NCBI GenBank assembly: GCA_934215475.1
Contig: CAKPZY010000002.1
Span: forward strand, 1 to 64,000
Direction: 5' to 3'
DNA from: an uncultured Ligilactobacillus sp.
GTDB taxonomy: Bacteria; Bacillota; Bacilli; Lactobacillales; Lactobacillaceae
DNA length: 64,000 nt
In this document: positions 18,402 to 27,003 of the stretch, piece after piece
Numbering within the stretch: position 1 is the stretch's first letter
How the letters are laid out: each line of letters begins with the position of its first letter
Made by a program: the position numbers and the translations under genes
The notes under the pieces: generated by a model
Told to the model about the DNA's origin: nothing
The model's input: only the letters and a program-made list of their open reading frames with translations
Databases searched by the model: none

Positions 18402-18955
18402 ATGAATATCACTTTAAAAGAACTAAAGAATAACGAACTGCCAGATTTCTGGAATTTGGCATTCAGCGATCCCAATGCAGAATGGACGAAATGGAACGGG
18501 CCTTATTTTAATGATAAGCTGCCAACTAAAGAGTCTTTTTTGGACACTTCATATAAAAATCCTTATTTAAATGATCATTTCCATTAAATGATCATTTCCA
18601 TAAAATTATCTGGGCCGACAAACAGATGGTGGGAATGGTTTCTGCATATTATGCTGATGAACCCTTAGAATAATGGTTGGATGTCGGAATTACTGTCTAT
18701 CAACAGTTAAAATGGCATAGGGGGATTGGAAAAGCTGCTTTAAACCAATGGATAACTGAGCTATTTGCAACCACAACATTACCGCATATTGGCCTAACGA
18801 CCTGGTCTGGCAACCAGCGGATGATTGCCTTGGCCAAGAGTTTAGAAATGAAGAAAGAAGCCGAAGTTCGCCAAGTTCGCTATTGGCAAGGAAAATATTG
18901 GGATTCTGTAAAGTATGGCATTTTACGTTCAGAGTGGGAAAAAAGAGGGATTTAA
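18402..18955 (+). pseudogene. GNAT acetyltransferase, broken by a 17-bp tandem duplication and a stop codon
   Basis: The first frame (18402-18593) encodes the N-terminus of a RimJ/RimL-like GNAT protein and ends at TAA just inside a perfect tandem repeat of TAAATGATCATTTCCAT (18568-18584 and 18585-18601). Removing one copy restores the frame into HKIIWADKQMVGMVSAYYAD, but a second lesion, TAA at 18671-18673, then interrupts it before WLDVGITVY. The remainder (to 18955) has the acetyl-CoA-binding region (KWHRGIGKAALNQWITELF) and the LTTWSGNQRMIALAKSLEM end typical of the family. Two independent lesions argue for a genuine pseudogene. Confidence 0.85.
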
Positions 18956-19193
18956 AACATTGTTTTTTATTAAACACTCATGCTAAGCTCACCATTATCC
19001 TTTTGTTCAGCACATTTTATCCACAAAAAGCATACATTGCGCCAGGCTTAAATTTTTATTGTATTATAGTGGTGAAATTCTTCAAAATCAGCAAAGCATG
19101 CCTAATAAAGAATAAACTGTTTGACTGTTGTGATGCACAGCTTTTTACAATGCCATCACGCACTCATTAGCTGATTTGGAAAGGAGACATAAA

Positions 19194-19388
19194 TTGTATA
19201 AAAAATTGATCCTCAAGATATTATTAGGCCTTTTTGGTTTTATTCTCGTAGTATTTGGGGCCTTCCTGATCTTATTAAACTTACGCGAAATGTTTAACGA
19301 TTCAGTCGGCATAAATTTAAAGTTTTATATTGGAGCAATAATAGGAATAGCGGGTCTGGCAATCGTATATTTAGACGAAAGGCGGTAA
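19194..19388 (+). CDS. Small two-helix membrane protein of unknown function
   Basis: A 64-residue protein with two hydrophobic segments (about LILKILLGLFGFILVVFGAF and FYIGAIIGIAGLAIVYL) joined by a short polar loop, ending in DERR. I set the start at TTG 19194, 7 nt after AAAGGAG; an upstream in-frame TTG at 19176 has no suitable site. No homologue is recognised. The 18956-19193 gap before it shows no other feature. Confidence 0.6.
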   Translation: MYKKLILKILLGLFGFILVVFGAFLILLNLREMFNDSVGINLKFYIGAIIGIAGLAIVYLDERR

Positions 19389-19442
19389 CTCACACTACCC
19401 TTTATCGCTATCAAAGATCACTTTAAAAAACAATAAAGTTTT

Positions 19443-19472
19443 AAAAAAGTGAGCTCTATATCGGGCCCACTT
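19443..19472 (-). terminator. Terminator after the HAD phosphatase gene
   Basis: On the minus strand AAGTGGGC and GCTCACTT form an 8-bp stem with one mismatch, followed by TTTT. Confidence 0.75.
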
Positions 19473-19484
19473 ATTTTAGTGCTT

Positions 19485-20288
19485 TTAGTTCACTAACCGC
19501 TCTATATATCGTAGGACTCCTTGGTCATTATTTGTCCCGGTCAGATGATCTGCAACTCTTTTCACTTCTGGCGCAGCATTTGACATCGCGACCCCATCGC
19601 CTACAGCCCTGAGCATTTCCAAGTCATTTCCGCCATCTCCGAAGGCACACATCTGGTTTAAAGGAATATTCAACTTCTGGCTGAGATATTTTAGACCGCT
19701 GGCCTTGTGTACACCTGGTTGTATGATGTCAAAATTCCCGTGACCGCTCGTAGTGATCTCACCCAGACCAGCTAAACGTCCCTGCATATGCCACATAAAC
19801 TCGCCATCTCGTTTCGGATAATAGTTGAACGAATATTTAGTTATTTCTTCTTTGATCTCTGAAAATGAATCGACTATTTGCAGATGTCGGTTATAAAAAC
19901 GGGCAGCTTGCATAAACTTTTCATTTCTGTTAGGCAAGATATACGCACTGGAAAACCCGCTGACAACCAGCTCATCGTTCAGCCCTTTATAATATTCAAG
20001 GAGTCTTAGGATCTGGTCGGCTTTTTCACGCACGAAATGCGAACCAAAATATTTCGCGTTCTTTTTGCGGATGTTGGCCCCATTATCAGCAATATATATG
20101 GTTTCTGGATACTCTGAGAAAAAAGACTCCAACTGATAATACTGATTGCCGCTAGCAACCACAAACTGGATGTTGCGTGCTTGCATTTTTTTATAGAGCT
20201 CTGCAAAGTGTTGACGATCATATTCTTTTTTATCGGTCAAAAAAGTCCCGTCCATGTCGACGGCAACTAATCTGCAATTTGTAAGCAT
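19485..20288 (-). CDS. Cof-type HAD-superfamily phosphatase
   Basis: A 267-residue HAD-IIB hydrolase. Motif I is VAVDMDGTFLTD, motif II lies in VVASGNQYYQL, motif III is the lysine of GLKYL, and motif IV is AFGDGGNDLEML. The middle C2 cap (about 85-185) is typical of Cof/YbiV sugar-phosphate phosphatases. The start is ATG 20288, preceded by AGGAGG; an upstream ATG at 20318 lacks such a site. The substrate is probably a sugar phosphate or phosphorylated metabolite. It is monocistronic, divergent from the fluoride exporter unit. Confidence 0.9.
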   Translation of the reverse strand: MLTNCRLVAVDMDGTFLTDKKEYDRQHFAELYKKMQARNIQFVVASGNQYYQLESFFSEYPETIYIADNGANIRKKNAKYFGSHFVREKADQILRLLEYYKGLNDELVVSGFSSAYILPNRNEKFMQAARFYNRHLQIVDSFSEIKEEITKYSFNYYPKRDGEFMWHMQGRLAGLGEITTSGHGNFDIIQPGVHKASGLKYLSQKLNIPLNQMCAFGDGGNDLEMLRAVGDGVAMSNAAPEVKRVADHLTGTNNDQGVLRYIERLVN

Positions 20289-20360
20289 CTTGCCCTCCTG
20301 TTTCCGTCCGGCCTTCATTTCTTGTATTAACTAACATAACATAGGTTTAGTTCTGGTGCA

Positions 20361-20389
20361 TTGCAAAGCTCCTGGATATTCGCTATACT
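20361..20389 (+). promoter_or_regulatory. Promoter of the fluoride riboswitch-crcB unit
   Basis: TTGCAA (20361-20366), a 17-bp spacer and TATACT (20384-20389) place the transcription start just ahead of the aptamer at 20415. Confidence 0.72.
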
Positions 20390-20414
20390 ACCATCTATAA
20401 CCTTGAGAAAATAA

Positions 20415-20502
20415 TATTGGCGATGACGTTCGCCTAATGACCCGTGCCCACACGTGATGACGTCTAGTTATTTAAACGACTAGTTGGTGCGGGTTTTATT
20501 TT
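20415..20502 (+). ncRNA. Fluoride riboswitch (crcB motif) with expression platform
   Basis: The aptamer reads GGCGATGACGTTCGCC (20419-20434), a TAATGACC joining segment, a small CGTG/CACG hairpin and TGATGACGTCTA (20455-20466). This matches the crcB-motif consensus (GGCGATG..GTTCGCC ... TGATGAC..CCTA). The GACG and CGTC segments are complementary, as the pseudoknotted fold requires. A CTAGT/ACTAG hairpin and a GGGTTTTATTTT tract (20490-20502) follow and look like the terminator-type platform. Two FluC genes lie directly downstream, so fluoride binding should permit their transcription. Confidence 0.9.
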
Positions 20503-20581
20503 GCTCAAACTTGATCATATCTTACAGGAATGACGGGCAAATTAGGTCATATCATAATTTCCATTCAGAAAGGAGCTTTAT

Positions 20582-20965
20582 ATGGATCTGAAAAACATCA
20601 GCAGTGTTTATTTTTTTGGTGCCCTCGGTGGAAGTTGCCGCTATTATCTGGGACTGAAGTTCCCAGGGATCTCTACGACTCTTTTGATCAACCTTGTCGG
20701 CTGTTTTGCCTTATCCTTTTTGACGTATTACGTGATCGAACAAGGCCTTTTATCCGGGTGGCTCAATCTTGGCTTGGGCACTGGTTTCATCGGAGCTTTC
20801 ACAACATTTTCATCATTTTGCAACGATTTCGATCAATCACTGATAGACCGCCATTTCGTGAGTGGCAGTCTATACCTGGTAATTTCAATCATTGGTGGAT
20901 ACTTAATGGCTTTAACGGCCTTTAATTTGGCAAAAAAACTAGCCAAAAGAAAGGAGCGGTCTTAA
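20582..20965 (+). CDS. crcB: Fluoride channel subunit FluC/CrcB (first of pair)
   Basis: A 127-residue, four-helix Fluc-family channel protein that exports fluoride. GGSCRYYLGL, NLVGCFALSF and the TM3-break motif GTGFIGAFTTFSSF, with the fluoride-coordinating phenylalanines and central Na site, are all present. The ATG follows AAAGGAG. It overlaps the second crcB gene by one base. Paired crcB genes in lactic acid bacteria usually encode two oppositely oriented subunits of a heterodimer. It is controlled by the upstream fluoride riboswitch. Confidence 0.95.
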   Translation: MDLKNISSVYFFGALGGSCRYYLGLKFPGISTTLLINLVGCFALSFLTYYVIEQGLLSGWLNLGLGTGFIGAFTTFSSFCNDFDQSLIDRHFVSGSLYLVISIIGGYLMALTAFNLAKKLAKRKERS

Positions 20966-21321
20966 TGAATGTCCTGCTAACTGGGTTTGGTGCCGGGCTG
21001 GGAGCTAGTATCCGTTTCGTTTTTACAACGAAATTTAAACAATATTATACTATCTCTTTCCCCTGGGCAACCTTACTGATCAATCTTTGCGGTGCTTTTT
21101 TACTTGGATTGCTGGTTGACCTTGACTTACCCAAGTCCTGGTACATTTTCTTAGGTATCGGAATACTGGGTGGTTTCACTACTTTTTCTACCTTAAATGT
21201 GGAATTTATAACTTTAAAACGCAACAACGCTTTTGCATTGCCTCCATATTTAGCAGCAACTTATGTTGGCGGACCCCTTCTTTTATTTTTAGGGCTTTTA
21301 GTTGGGTATTTTCTGCATTAG
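20965..21321 (+). CDS. crcB: Fluoride channel subunit FluC/CrcB (second of pair)
   Basis: A 118-residue Fluc subunit. GAGLGASIRFVFT, NLCGAFLLGLLVD and GILGGFTTFSTLNVE are the family motifs, including the FTTFST phenylalanine region. Its ATG overlaps the stop of the preceding gene (TAATG), so the two are translationally coupled. With only one aromatic signature difference from its partner, it is the expected second half of a dual-topology heterodimer. Start and end are unambiguous. Confidence 0.95.
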   Translation: MNVLLTGFGAGLGASIRFVFTTKFKQYYTISFPWATLLINLCGAFLLGLLVDLDLPKSWYIFLGIGILGGFTTFSTLNVEFITLKRNNAFALPPYLAATYVGGPLLLFLGLLVGYFLH

Positions 21322-21332
21322 AATACAAAAAC

Positions 21333-21364
21333 AGTGCTTGCGGCGGATAGATCGGCGCTTTTTT
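21333..21364. terminator. Possible bidirectional terminator between crcB and GH1 genes
   Basis: AGTGC and GCGCT (one T.G pair) form a short stem around a GC-rich loop, with T-tracts on both sides (CTTTTTTA rightward, TGTTTTTG leftward). The short stem keeps confidence moderate. Confidence 0.5.
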
Positions 21365-21376
21365 ACACTTAATGTT

Positions 21377-22933
<1,557 letters not shown>

Positions 22934-22957
22934 TTATCACAGCGATTGAAGTTATTT

Positions 22958-22999
22958 AAAAAAGGTAAGAGCTGCCAAATCTCTTTGCCTACTCCTACC
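22958..22999 (-). terminator. Terminator between PTS EIIA gene and GH1 gene
   Basis: On the minus strand GGTAGGAG and CTCTTACC form an 8-bp stem (one mismatch) followed by TTTTTT. It should lower read-through from EIIB-EIIA into the phospho-beta-glucosidase gene. No cre-like or riboswitch-like element was recognised in 22859-23118. Confidence 0.7.
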
Positions 23000-23118
23000 T
23001 CTTAATTTTTTCGCTGCATGGCTTCCAATCAAACCGAGCTGCGCGAATATAGAAATTTTAGTTTTTCCTGCACACTAAAACTCGGAGCCCCACAGTTCTT
23101 GCTCGTATGCCTACGCTG

Positions 23119-23475
23119 CTATTTTTTTAATTGATCCAATTGTTCGTAAACATCAACAAAATTAGTAGCCAGATCCACAAACGTGATCGCGGTCATTAAA
23201 TGGTCTTGAGAGTGCACCATCAATAATGTTACTTTTGCATGCTCACCTTGAGCTTCTTTCGTCAACATTCCTGTTTGCGTGTTATGAGCATCTACCAGCG
23301 CTTTTTGTGCGTCATCCAGCTTGCTGTGAGCATCATCAAAATTACCAGCCTTGGCAGCTTTGATCGCCTCTACAGCAAACGATTTGGCATTTCCTGCGTT
23401 GATGATCAGTCCCATCGTTGTCTGTAACTGCAGCTCTTCTTCAGATTGTTGTGACTGTTTTTCTTCTTCGGCCAT
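23119..23475 (-). CDS. PTS lactose/cellobiose EIIA component
   Basis: A 118-residue EIIA of the lactose/cellobiose/diacetylchitobiose family. H88 in LLMVHSQDHLMTA is the phospho-acceptor, with H92 and D91 close by as in LacF/ChbA. It passes phosphate from HPr to the EIIB encoded 56 bp upstream. The first 15 residues (EEEKQSQQSEEE) form an acidic, glutamine-rich extension. The ATG follows GGAGG. No EIIC permease gene is present in the cluster. Confidence 0.92.
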   Translation of the reverse strand: MAEEEKQSQQSEEELQLQTTMGLIINAGNAKSFAVEAIKAAKAGNFDDAHSKLDDAQKALVDAHNTQTGMLTKEAQGEHAKVTLLMVHSQDHLMTAITFVDLATNFVDVYEQLDQLKK

Positions 23476-23531
23476 TTTAAACCTCCAGATCCCTTGATCG
23501 TTAAAATACTAACAAATGCCTAACTAAAGTA

Positions 23532-23852
23532 CTATTCACTCATCAGATCATAAGCCTGCTTGATGACTTTATCGCCTTGCATCATGCCATAAGCCTGCAT
23601 ATCAATGATAGCTAACGGGATATTCTTACCCTCTAACTTCTTCTTGAAGTCAGATTCCATATAACGAACTTGCGGCCCTAATAATACGCAATCAATTTCT
23701 TTGCTGTTAAGCTGTGTATCCGCATCAGCAGCAGGAACAGCGAAAACTTTAGCATCCTTGCCTTCATCGTCTGCAGCCTTTTGCATTTTTGTTACCAACA
23801 AACTGGTACTCATTCCCGCTGCACAACACAACATGATCGTCTTTTTAGCCAT
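23532..23852 (-). CDS. PTS lactose/cellobiose EIIB component
   Basis: A 106-residue EIIB of the cellobiose type. C10 in MLCCAAGMSTSLLVTKM is the phosphocysteine. The VLLGPQVRYM segment is also conserved. The start is ATG 23852, preceded by GGAGG; the open frame runs 20 codons further upstream without a site. It is the first gene of the EIIB-EIIA unit, facing the divergent GntR/UTRA regulator gene. Its partner EIIC must be encoded elsewhere. Confidence 0.92.
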   Translation of the reverse strand: MAKKTIMLCCAAGMSTSLLVTKMQKAADDEGKDAKVFAVPAADADTQLNSKEIDCVLLGPQVRYMESDFKKKLEGKNIPLAIIDMQAYGMMQGDKVIKQAYDLMSE

Positions 23853-23955
23853 AATAAAGACCTCCATCTTTATCTTTATATTTTTAAGCTCTTCATTTAA
23901 CATTCGTTTCAAGTAAGGCTTGCTTAATAAAGCGCTTTCTATTACAATATATATA

Positions 23956-23968
23956 TACCATATTGGTA
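23956..23968. promoter_or_regulatory. Candidate GntR/UTRA operator
   Basis: The dyad TACCA-TAT-TGGTA sits in the AT-rich divergent promoter region between the EIIB gene and the GntR gene. It resembles the ATACCAAT-type palindromes bound by HutC-subfamily regulators. Confidence 0.6.
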
Positions 23969-24012
23969 CGAATTTTACAAGTACCTTTAAATAATTTTAG
24001 GAGGACAGGTTG

Positions 24013-24726
24013 ATGGTTTTAAAATACAAAGAAATCGCGCAAGACATTGCTCATAAAATCGCGAGCGGTACTTTTACAGGTAAACTGCCAAGTGAATCTC
24101 AGTTAATGGACATGTATTTAGTGAGCCGCAACACCGTCCGCAATGCAATCAATGTTTTATACGATCAAGGACTGATCAACAGGATCCAAGGGAGCGGCTA
24201 TTTTATAAACCAGCCCTTACATAATGAAGACAACTTGATGAATTTGGCAAATAAAGTCGGCATGAATGCATTAAGTAACGAAGCGCCTGTAACCTCTAAA
24301 ATACTAGCGTTTGAAAGCATGCCAGCGGGTCGCGAAGTTGCCAAATTTTTGCATTGCAAAGTCGATGAGCCAGTGTATTATATCAAGCGTTTGCGTTGGT
24401 CAAAAAAATCTTTATTAAGCCTAGAAGAAGCTTATTATTTGCGCAAAGTTGTTCCCTATCTGAACGAGAAGATCTGTTCTCACTCCATATTTAAATTCAT
24501 CACTCAAAATTACAATATCGAGATCGTAAATGCTGATGAATACGTGAAGATCCACTATTTGACTCCTGAAGAGGCTAAACAATCAGGACGTTCCACAAAT
24601 GAAGCTACTCTGAAGATCGAAGAGATCAACTATCTCAAAAATGAACGGCCATTTAATTATTCTAAAACATGTTACTTTCAAAATGACCTGACTCTCTATT
24701 ACCACATCAGCAACTATTTACATTAA
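24013..24726 (+). CDS. GntR-family (HutC/UTRA) regulator of beta-glucoside genes
   Basis: A 237-residue regulator. The N-terminal winged helix (YKEIAQDIAHKIASGTF, LPSESQLMDMYLVSRNTVRNAI, GSGYFI wing) is followed by a UTRA ligand domain from about residue 90 (FLHCKVDEPVYYIKRLR; EEINYLKNERPFNYSKTCY). UTRA regulators respond to sugar phosphates or amino-acid derivatives. Divergent placement beside EIIB-EIIA-GH1 suggests control of that unit by a phospho-beta-glucoside. I prefer ATG 24013 (8 nt after AGGAGG) to the TTG at 24010. Confidence 0.87.
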   Translation: MVLKYKEIAQDIAHKIASGTFTGKLPSESQLMDMYLVSRNTVRNAINVLYDQGLINRIQGSGYFINQPLHNEDNLMNLANKVGMNALSNEAPVTSKILAFESMPAGREVAKFLHCKVDEPVYYIKRLRWSKKSLLSLEEAYYLRKVVPYLNEKICSHSIFKFITQNYNIEIVNADEYVKIHYLTPEEAKQSGRSTNEATLKIEEINYLKNERPFNYSKTCYFQNDLTLYYHISNYLH

Positions 24727-24944
24727 AAATAGTCTGCGACTCTCTTTTATTTTAGTCAGCACATTGCAAAGAGGCTTTTAATAACTGTAAATTTATACCT
24801 TACCCGCATAGTTACCCCTGTTAGAAATACCCACACTTAATTTTCCAGAATTCACTTTCTCTTCGTCAATATTCCCAGTTAAATCCCCTTATTTTCTCAC
24901 AAGTTAAAATGATACCAACAAATTTAACATATCTTGTTTAAAAC

Positions 24945-24983
24945 AGCACAATATGTGCTATATTATATTTGTAATCGTTATCA
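24945..24983 (+). promoter_or_regulatory. Operator palindrome and cre site upstream of the esterase gene
   Basis: AGCACA-ATA-TGTGCT (24945-24959) is a 15-bp palindrome overlapping the likely promoter (TATATT at 24959-24964). It is followed by TGTAATCGTTATCA (24970-24983), a full match to the CcpA cre consensus TGNAANCGNTNNCA. Position near the transcription start suggests catabolite repression of the esterase. The rest of 24727-25071 shows nothing else clear. Confidence 0.75.
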
Positions 24984-25071
24984 TCTATTTTTTATGTAAT
25001 TTTTTTGAATTGTTTTGGACAATTTTTAGTCCTTTCTTTGCTCTGATCATATATTGGGGGAGGTTTTTTTC

Positions 25072-26634
25072 TTGAAGCACGATAAGGTTTTCCAGACCGT
25101 TTTACTTAGTCTTTCGCTCCTGCTTTTCTCTGGCTTCACATATTCACACCATCCGATCCACAATCAGCATCCACTTGATCCTAATATTCCGGTAAAGGTC
25201 ACCGGGGGCCAAGTGACTGGGACATATTCGCAACATCACGATGTGGCTATCTACAAGGGGATACCCTATGCTAAATCGCCAACTGGAAATTTGCGTTGGC
25301 AAGATCCGAAGAATGTGTCTCCATGGAATGGTGTTCTGAAAGCCGACAAATGGGGCAAGAGCCCAATTCAAAATGATCCTGCTCCATTTGAGGAATGGTC
25401 GCAAGAATTTGTCAATGCCGATACAGGATTGTCCGAAGATGCGCTCAATTTAAATGTATGGTCAAAAACGGACCACAACAAACGCAAACCAGTGATCGTT
25501 TATGTTTACGGTGGGGGTTTTAATTCAGGCGGCTCGTCATGTCCAGTGTACGACGGCGAAAACATTGCGAAACAAGGTGCAATTTTTGTCAGTTTCAATT
25601 ATCGTGTGGGAACTATGGGATTTCTTGCCCATCCCGAACTAACTAAGGAATCCAAAGACGGCACATCAGGAAACTATGGTTTGATGGATCAAATCAAGGC
25701 CTTGCACTGGGTTAAACGTAATATTCAGCAATTTGGCGGTGATCCTAATAATATTACTTTAATGGGTCAGTCTGCCGGCGCCGAATCTGTCAATGACCTG
25801 ATGATCTCCCCGAAAGCTAAGGGATTATTTAACAAGGCAGCTGTTTTAAGTATTAACTACTACGAACGTAAGCTTCCATCCTTGGCTGAAAAAGAGGCAG
25901 AAGGAGCCAAGGCATTTGCAGGCAAATCCTTAACCCAGATGCGCCAACTTTCTGCCAAAGATGTGTTAGGTGCCAGTTATAAAGGCCGTCCGAACATAGA
26001 TGGCAAGGTTATCCCCGGCAACTATATTGATGAAGTCAAAAAGGGCAATGCGATGGACATCCCTGTTTTGGCAGGATACACACAAAATGACATCGAAGGC
26101 GAATTGCTATCTACCAATAATTTGACTAAATCGTCTTATGAACAACAAGTCCGTGAAAAGACTGGTCCTTATGCTGATCAATTCCTGAAGTTGTATCCAG
26201 CCACTGACGCGAACGTCAAAAAAGTTGCAGACAAATTGAATGTCGATGATCTGCTGGTCAAACAAAACGAGTTGGCGCGGATCAAAAATGCCAATTACCA
26301 TAGCCGTACTTACAATTATCTGTTCTCACACGTAATGCCCGGCCCGGAAGCTGATAAATGGGGCGCTTTCCACACTTCAGATGTCCCTTATTTTCTCAAT
26401 AATTTTTCAGACTTGCGCAAAGACTATTGGACTAATAATGACTTCTACCTTGGCTATACGATGTCGCGTTACCTGGTCAACTTTGCCTATACTAGTCAAC
26501 CGAACTCGTTTGGTGTTCCTGCTTGGCCTGCTAACAGAGGAAACTATGAATATATGAACCTCGATTCCCGTTCCAGCATGACACGTTTTTCCCCGGCTAA
26601 GATCAAACTATTCCAACAGCTGCATAATTATTAA
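25072..26634 (+). CDS. Secreted type-B carboxylesterase (PnbA-like)
   Basis: A 520-residue alpha/beta-hydrolase of the carboxylesterase type-B family. A signal peptide (KVFQTVLLSLSLLLFSGF) ends near residue 23, so it is exported. The nucleophile is S234 (MGQSAGAES), the oxyanion hole is YGGGFNSGG, the histidine is about H434 (GAFHTSDVPYF), and an acid residue lies near 340 (NDIEGE). I chose TTG 25072 as start, 8 nt after GGGGGAGG, over the TTG at 25054. Likely substrates are acetylated or feruloylated plant esters; this is inference. A palindrome and cre site lie upstream. Confidence 0.88.
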   Translation: MKHDKVFQTVLLSLSLLLFSGFTYSHHPIHNQHPLDPNIPVKVTGGQVTGTYSQHHDVAIYKGIPYAKSPTGNLRWQDPKNVSPWNGVLKADKWGKSPIQNDPAPFEEWSQEFVNADTGLSEDALNLNVWSKTDHNKRKPVIVYVYGGGFNSGGSSCPVYDGENIAKQGAIFVSFNYRVGTMGFLAHPELTKESKDGTSGNYGLMDQIKALHWVKRNIQQFGGDPNNITLMGQSAGAESVNDLMISPKAKGLFNKAAVLSINYYERKLPSLAEKEAEGAKAFAGKSLTQMRQLSAKDVLGASYKGRPNIDGKVIPGNYIDEVKKGNAMDIPVLAGYTQNDIEGELLSTNNLTKSSYEQQVREKTGPYADQFLKLYPATDANVKKVADKLNVDDLLVKQNELARIKNANYHSRTYNYLFSHVMPGPEADKWGAFHTSDVPYFLNNFSDLRKDYWTNNDFYLGYTMSRYLVNFAYTSQPNSFGVPAWPANRGNYEYMNLDSRSSMTRFSPAKIKLFQQLHNY

Positions 26635-26692
26635 GGTAAACTTTGACGACGAATTTCTCATTGAAGGGGAAGATACTTTATAATAATTGTAG

Positions 26693-26902
26693 TTTTCGCC
26701 ATTGACGGGTTCATTGGGTAAAAGATAGGTGACTTTTTATCCATTAAACCTTCCAGTGGGTAAAACATGCGGAGATTTTTATCCATTGACCTTTCCATTG
26801 GATAAAATATTGGGGAAGTTTTATCCATTGACCAGCCTATTGGGTAAAAGATTGGGAAAGTTTTATCCATTAAGCTTGTCATCGGGTAAAAGTGACGGAC
26901 GT
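26693..26902. repeat. Second array of the 42-bp palindromic repeat (array 2, five units)
   Basis: Units begin at 26693, 26735, 26777, 26819 and 26861, again exactly 42 bp apart, with the same TTTTATCCATTG / CATTGGATAAAA arms as array 1 but different loops and spacers. Because each unit is nearly self-complementary, both strands carry open frames reading FYP...DK-type peptides (26658-26882 minus, 26729-26926 plus). This points to selection on nucleic-acid symmetry, not on a protein. The array lies between the stop of the esterase gene and the shared terminator at 26941, so it would be transcribed as its 3' UTR. Confidence 0.9.
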
Positions 26903-26940
26903 TCTCCCAAAGCGACCCAAAATTAAGTTTGAATTAAAGT

Positions 26941-26989
26941 AAATAACGCTGCCCGCAATAGAATGTTTTTTGCGGGTAGCGCTATTTTT
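26941..26989. terminator. Bidirectional terminator between the esterase and ABC-F genes
   Basis: AATA-ac-GCTgCCCGCAA pairs with TTGCGGGtAGC-gc-TATT and has a T-tract on the plus strand (TATTTTTCC). It is placed between convergent genes and can serve both. Confidence 0.85.
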
Positions 26990-27003
26990 CCTTTCAAATA
27001 CAT

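Noticed and set aside
26658..26926. Small proteins on both strands of array 2
   Set aside because: The frames arise from the near-palindromic 42-bp unit and have no ribosome binding site.
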